This document shows, one piece after another, positions 62,374 through 64,000 of a stretch of 64,000 bases of DNA. Under the pieces are notes generated by a model, which saw only the letters and a list, made by a program, of their open reading frames with translations, searched no databases and was not told the DNA's origin. The DNA comes from CAYSEW01 sp964430245. GTDB lineage: Bacteria; Bacteroidota; Bacteroidia; Flavobacteriales_D; Parvicellaceae. Each line of letters opens with the position of its first letter. Position 1 is the stretch's first letter. The stretch lies in the NCBI GenBank assembly GCA_964430245.1, contig CAYSEW010000009.1:1-64000 (forward strand), in the 5' to 3' direction. Both the position numbers and the translations under genes were made by a program.

Positions 62374-62958
62374 ATGAATTACTTGGGTCATTTAGTTTTA
62401 TCGGGAGACAATGAAGAGATTCTCTTTGGTAATTTTATAGGAGATGCTATAAAAGGTAAAAGCTATAAAAACTATAATTCATCAATACAAAAAGGAATAC
62501 AGCTACATAGATTTATTGATGATTTCACCGATCATCACCCAGCATGTTTAGCCGGAAAAAGAAGGATGTATGCTAAACTTCCTAAAGTATCTGGAATTCT
62601 TCTTGATATTTTATATGATCATATACTATGGGAAAAATGGTCAGATTACTTTTCTTTTGAGCCAGATCAATTCATTAATTCATGTTATGACTTTTTAGAT
62701 TCCAAAGTTGAGAATATGCCAGAAAGAATAATGTTCATGTATTCATACATGAGAAGAGATGATTGGTTGTCTAATTATCAATACGAGTGGGGATTACACA
62801 GAGCTATATCTGGTATTGAAAAAAGAATTACTCCAAGTATTGACCTCGAAGAATTCAAAATTATCTTTAAAAATCATAGGAATGAATATTTCTCGGAATT
62901 CGATGTTTTTTTTAATGATATAATCATAAAAAGTAAAGAGTTTTTAGAGAAATCATAA
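62374..62958 (+). CDS. acpH: Acyl carrier protein phosphodiesterase
   Basis: A 194-aa HD-like family protein (DUF479/AcpH). MNYLGHLVLSGDNEEILFGN, FIDDFTDHHP and the HILWEKWSDY block are the conserved metal-site motifs. In E. coli the enzyme removes the phosphopantetheine arm from ACP. It starts five bases after the hemC-hemD gene, so is co-transcribed with tetrapyrrole genes. Confidence 0.88.
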   Translation: MNYLGHLVLSGDNEEILFGNFIGDAIKGKSYKNYNSSIQKGIQLHRFIDDFTDHHPACLAGKRRMYAKLPKVSGILLDILYDHILWEKWSDYFSFEPDQFINSCYDFLDSKVENMPERIMFMYSYMRRDDWLSNYQYEWGLHRAISGIEKRITPSIDLEEFKIIFKNHRNEYFSEFDVFFNDIIIKSKEFLEKS

Positions 62959-63063
62959 AGCCCCTTTTTTTTCATCCTTCAAAAAAGATCATTCGTCATT
63001 TATTTTAGCTATTTAATGGGTTAATTATTTGAGTTAAACGACACATTGTTAATTTTATAATGA

Positions 63064-63876
63064 ATGTACTTTTACTTATTCATACCAATAGTTTCTATTT
63101 TTTCTTTATTAGAAAAGCCAATTATTTTAAACTCAGATAATGATGAGGGCACTTACATAATTGAAGGAAAATACTTGGATCAAAATATATACTTACAAAA
63201 CTCTATCTGTAATAATGGAGTTGGGTTTTGTGCTTATGAGGTTAGAGTTAATGGGGAGGTAATAACAGATAATGTTCAATCAAGTGCATTTGAGATTGAT
63301 TTTAATAACATAGAGATCAAACGAGGTGAAGAAGTATTTATAGAAGTAAAACATAAAAGTAAGTGTCAGATAAAATTAATAAATCCAGATGCTTTAATTC
63401 CAGAACCTACTTTTGAATTGATAGATATAAAAATCACAGAAGAAGGGCTATTAAAATGGAGTACAGTCAATGAGTCAAACTCTTTGCCTTTTATAATTCA
63501 ACAATATAGATGGAATAAATGGCAAAATGTTGGTGAAGTTGATGGTGCTGGAAATTCCGACTTATCTGAATACAGTTTCAAAGTAGATTTCAATTCTGGC
63601 AATAATAAATTTAGGGTTGTCCAAAAAAGTAAAAACGGCAAATTAAATATATCTGAAGCTATTTATTATAATCATACAATTCCAAGGTTGAATTATATAT
63701 ATAATAAATCAAATAAGCAGATTGTATTTAGTGCTGCTACTAAATATGAGATTCATGACAAATATGGTGTTCTAATAAAAAGAGGCTATGATGATGTTGT
63801 TGATGTGAGTAATTTAGTAAAGGATGAGTATTGGCTAAGTTATGATAATCTCACTGAAAAGTTTAAAAAGAAATAG
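63064..63876 (+). CDS. Hypothetical exported protein, 270 aa
   Basis: Begins with a hydrophobic stretch (MYFYLFIPIVSIFSLLEKP) that looks like a signal peptide or anchor. The rest is beta-rich with two Cys pairs (SICNNGVGFC) and a short region at about 120-200 that resembles the Ig-like segment found ahead of T9SS tails; however no canonical sorting domain follows. No family recognised. ATG 63060 overlaps in another frame but does not give a long product. Confidence 0.65.
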   Translation: MYFYLFIPIVSIFSLLEKPIILNSDNDEGTYIIEGKYLDQNIYLQNSICNNGVGFCAYEVRVNGEVITDNVQSSAFEIDFNNIEIKRGEEVFIEVKHKSKCQIKLINPDALIPEPTFELIDIKITEEGLLKWSTVNESNSLPFIIQQYRWNKWQNVGEVDGAGNSDLSEYSFKVDFNSGNNKFRVVQKSKNGKLNISEAIYYNHTIPRLNYIYNKSNKQIVFSAATKYEIHDKYGVLIKRGYDDVVDVSNLVKDEYWLSYDNLTEKFKKK

Positions 63877-63891
63877 TTCAGTTCCTTTTTT

Positions 63892-63899
63892 TATATTTG
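63892..63899 (+). promoter_or_regulatory. Consensus -7 box TATATTTG four bases before ATG
   Basis: TATATTTG fits TAnnTTTG exactly, then TTAA, then ATG 63904. It is the cleanest leaderless-type start in the window. Confidence 0.6.
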
Positions 63900-63903
63900 T
63901 TAA

Positions 63904-64000
63904 ATGCGTAGCATTTATTTAGTTATTCCCTTTTTTTTTATAATAGCCTCCTGTAATAAGAATAGAGATAATATTATCGATATTACTGGAAATGTGAAAA
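63904..64000 (+). CDS. Lipoprotein, N-terminal part (runs off the window)
   Basis: ATG 63904 opens a frame with no stop to the window end. The first 17 residues form a lipoprotein signal ending in IASC, so the mature protein starts with a lipidated Cys followed by NKNRD. The remaining part and the family are not visible. Confidence 0.75.
   Translation, partial: MRSIYLVIPFFFIIASCNKNRDNIIDITGNVK

Overview
The window is AT-rich chromosomal DNA (roughly 30% GC by eye) from a free-living member of the Bacteroidota, most likely a flavobacterium-like lineage. The evidence is: at least seven secreted proteins ending in type IX secretion (T9SS) type A sorting domains; Bacteroidota promoter boxes of the form TAnnTTTG with no Shine-Dalgarno sequences; a propeller-type LytS/LytTR two-component system; a BtuB/BtuG-like vitamin B12 uptake locus; and typical phylum genes (DUF4286, a TonB energy transducer, an LpxD-like acyltransferase). 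No insertion sequence, prophage, CRISPR array or rRNA operon was seen. Apart from some surface-protein islands this is ordinary chromosome.

Layout. 1-90: 3' end of a tRNA-Leu(UAA) and its terminator. 100-8200: small unknown genes, a fatty-acid hydroxylase family membrane enzyme, three T9SS-sorted surface proteins (esterase, LRR protein, large beta-rich adhesin) and an SPFH lipoprotein. A near-identical promoter/start element recurs in front of several of these genes. 8310-12432: an operon with a secreted retropepsin-like protease, an MBOAT acyltransferase and an AlgJ/AlgX-like partner, probably for envelope polysaccharide O-acylation. 12477-14637: DoxX-like protein, glycosyltransferase, stand-alone Lon N-domain protein. 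14911-18670: vitamin B12 locus (DUF6580 membrane protein, cobalamin riboswitch, BtuB-like receptor, BtuG-like propeller lipoprotein). 18768-23550: propeller membrane protein, SufS, CPBP protease, small lipoprotein.

23626-30511 (minus strand): five co-directional genes in the order LpxD-like acyltransferase, SpoIIE-type phosphatase, LytTR regulator 1, LytTR regulator 2, propeller sensor kinase. Between the two regulators lie four direct repeats at an exact 21-bp period, the most striking non-coding feature in the window. 30666-36524: rplU-rpmA, serS, lipoprotein, TPR protein, DUF4286, PLP deaminase. 36571-40386: tandem T9SS paralogues. 40397-47528: RecQ, M20 amidohydrolase, half-size TauE/SafE, propeller-barrel protein. 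47567-52638: MBL hydrolase and two more T9SS proteins. 52780-59423: an SDR lacking the canonical Tyr/Lys, TonB, an OmpR-type two-component pair, acyl-CoA carboxylase beta, M24 peptidase. 59584-64000: tetrapyrrole genes hemA and a hemC-hemD fusion, acpH, an unknown secreted protein and a truncated lipoprotein.

How the genes may work together. B12 import, the carboxylase subunit (propionyl-CoA to methylmalonyl-CoA, whose usual next enzyme is B12-dependent) and tetrapyrrole synthesis are metabolically compatible, but the link is inferred. A recurring theme is the -7 box lying only 4-5 bases before the start codon, which predicts leaderless mRNAs for several envelope-protein genes.
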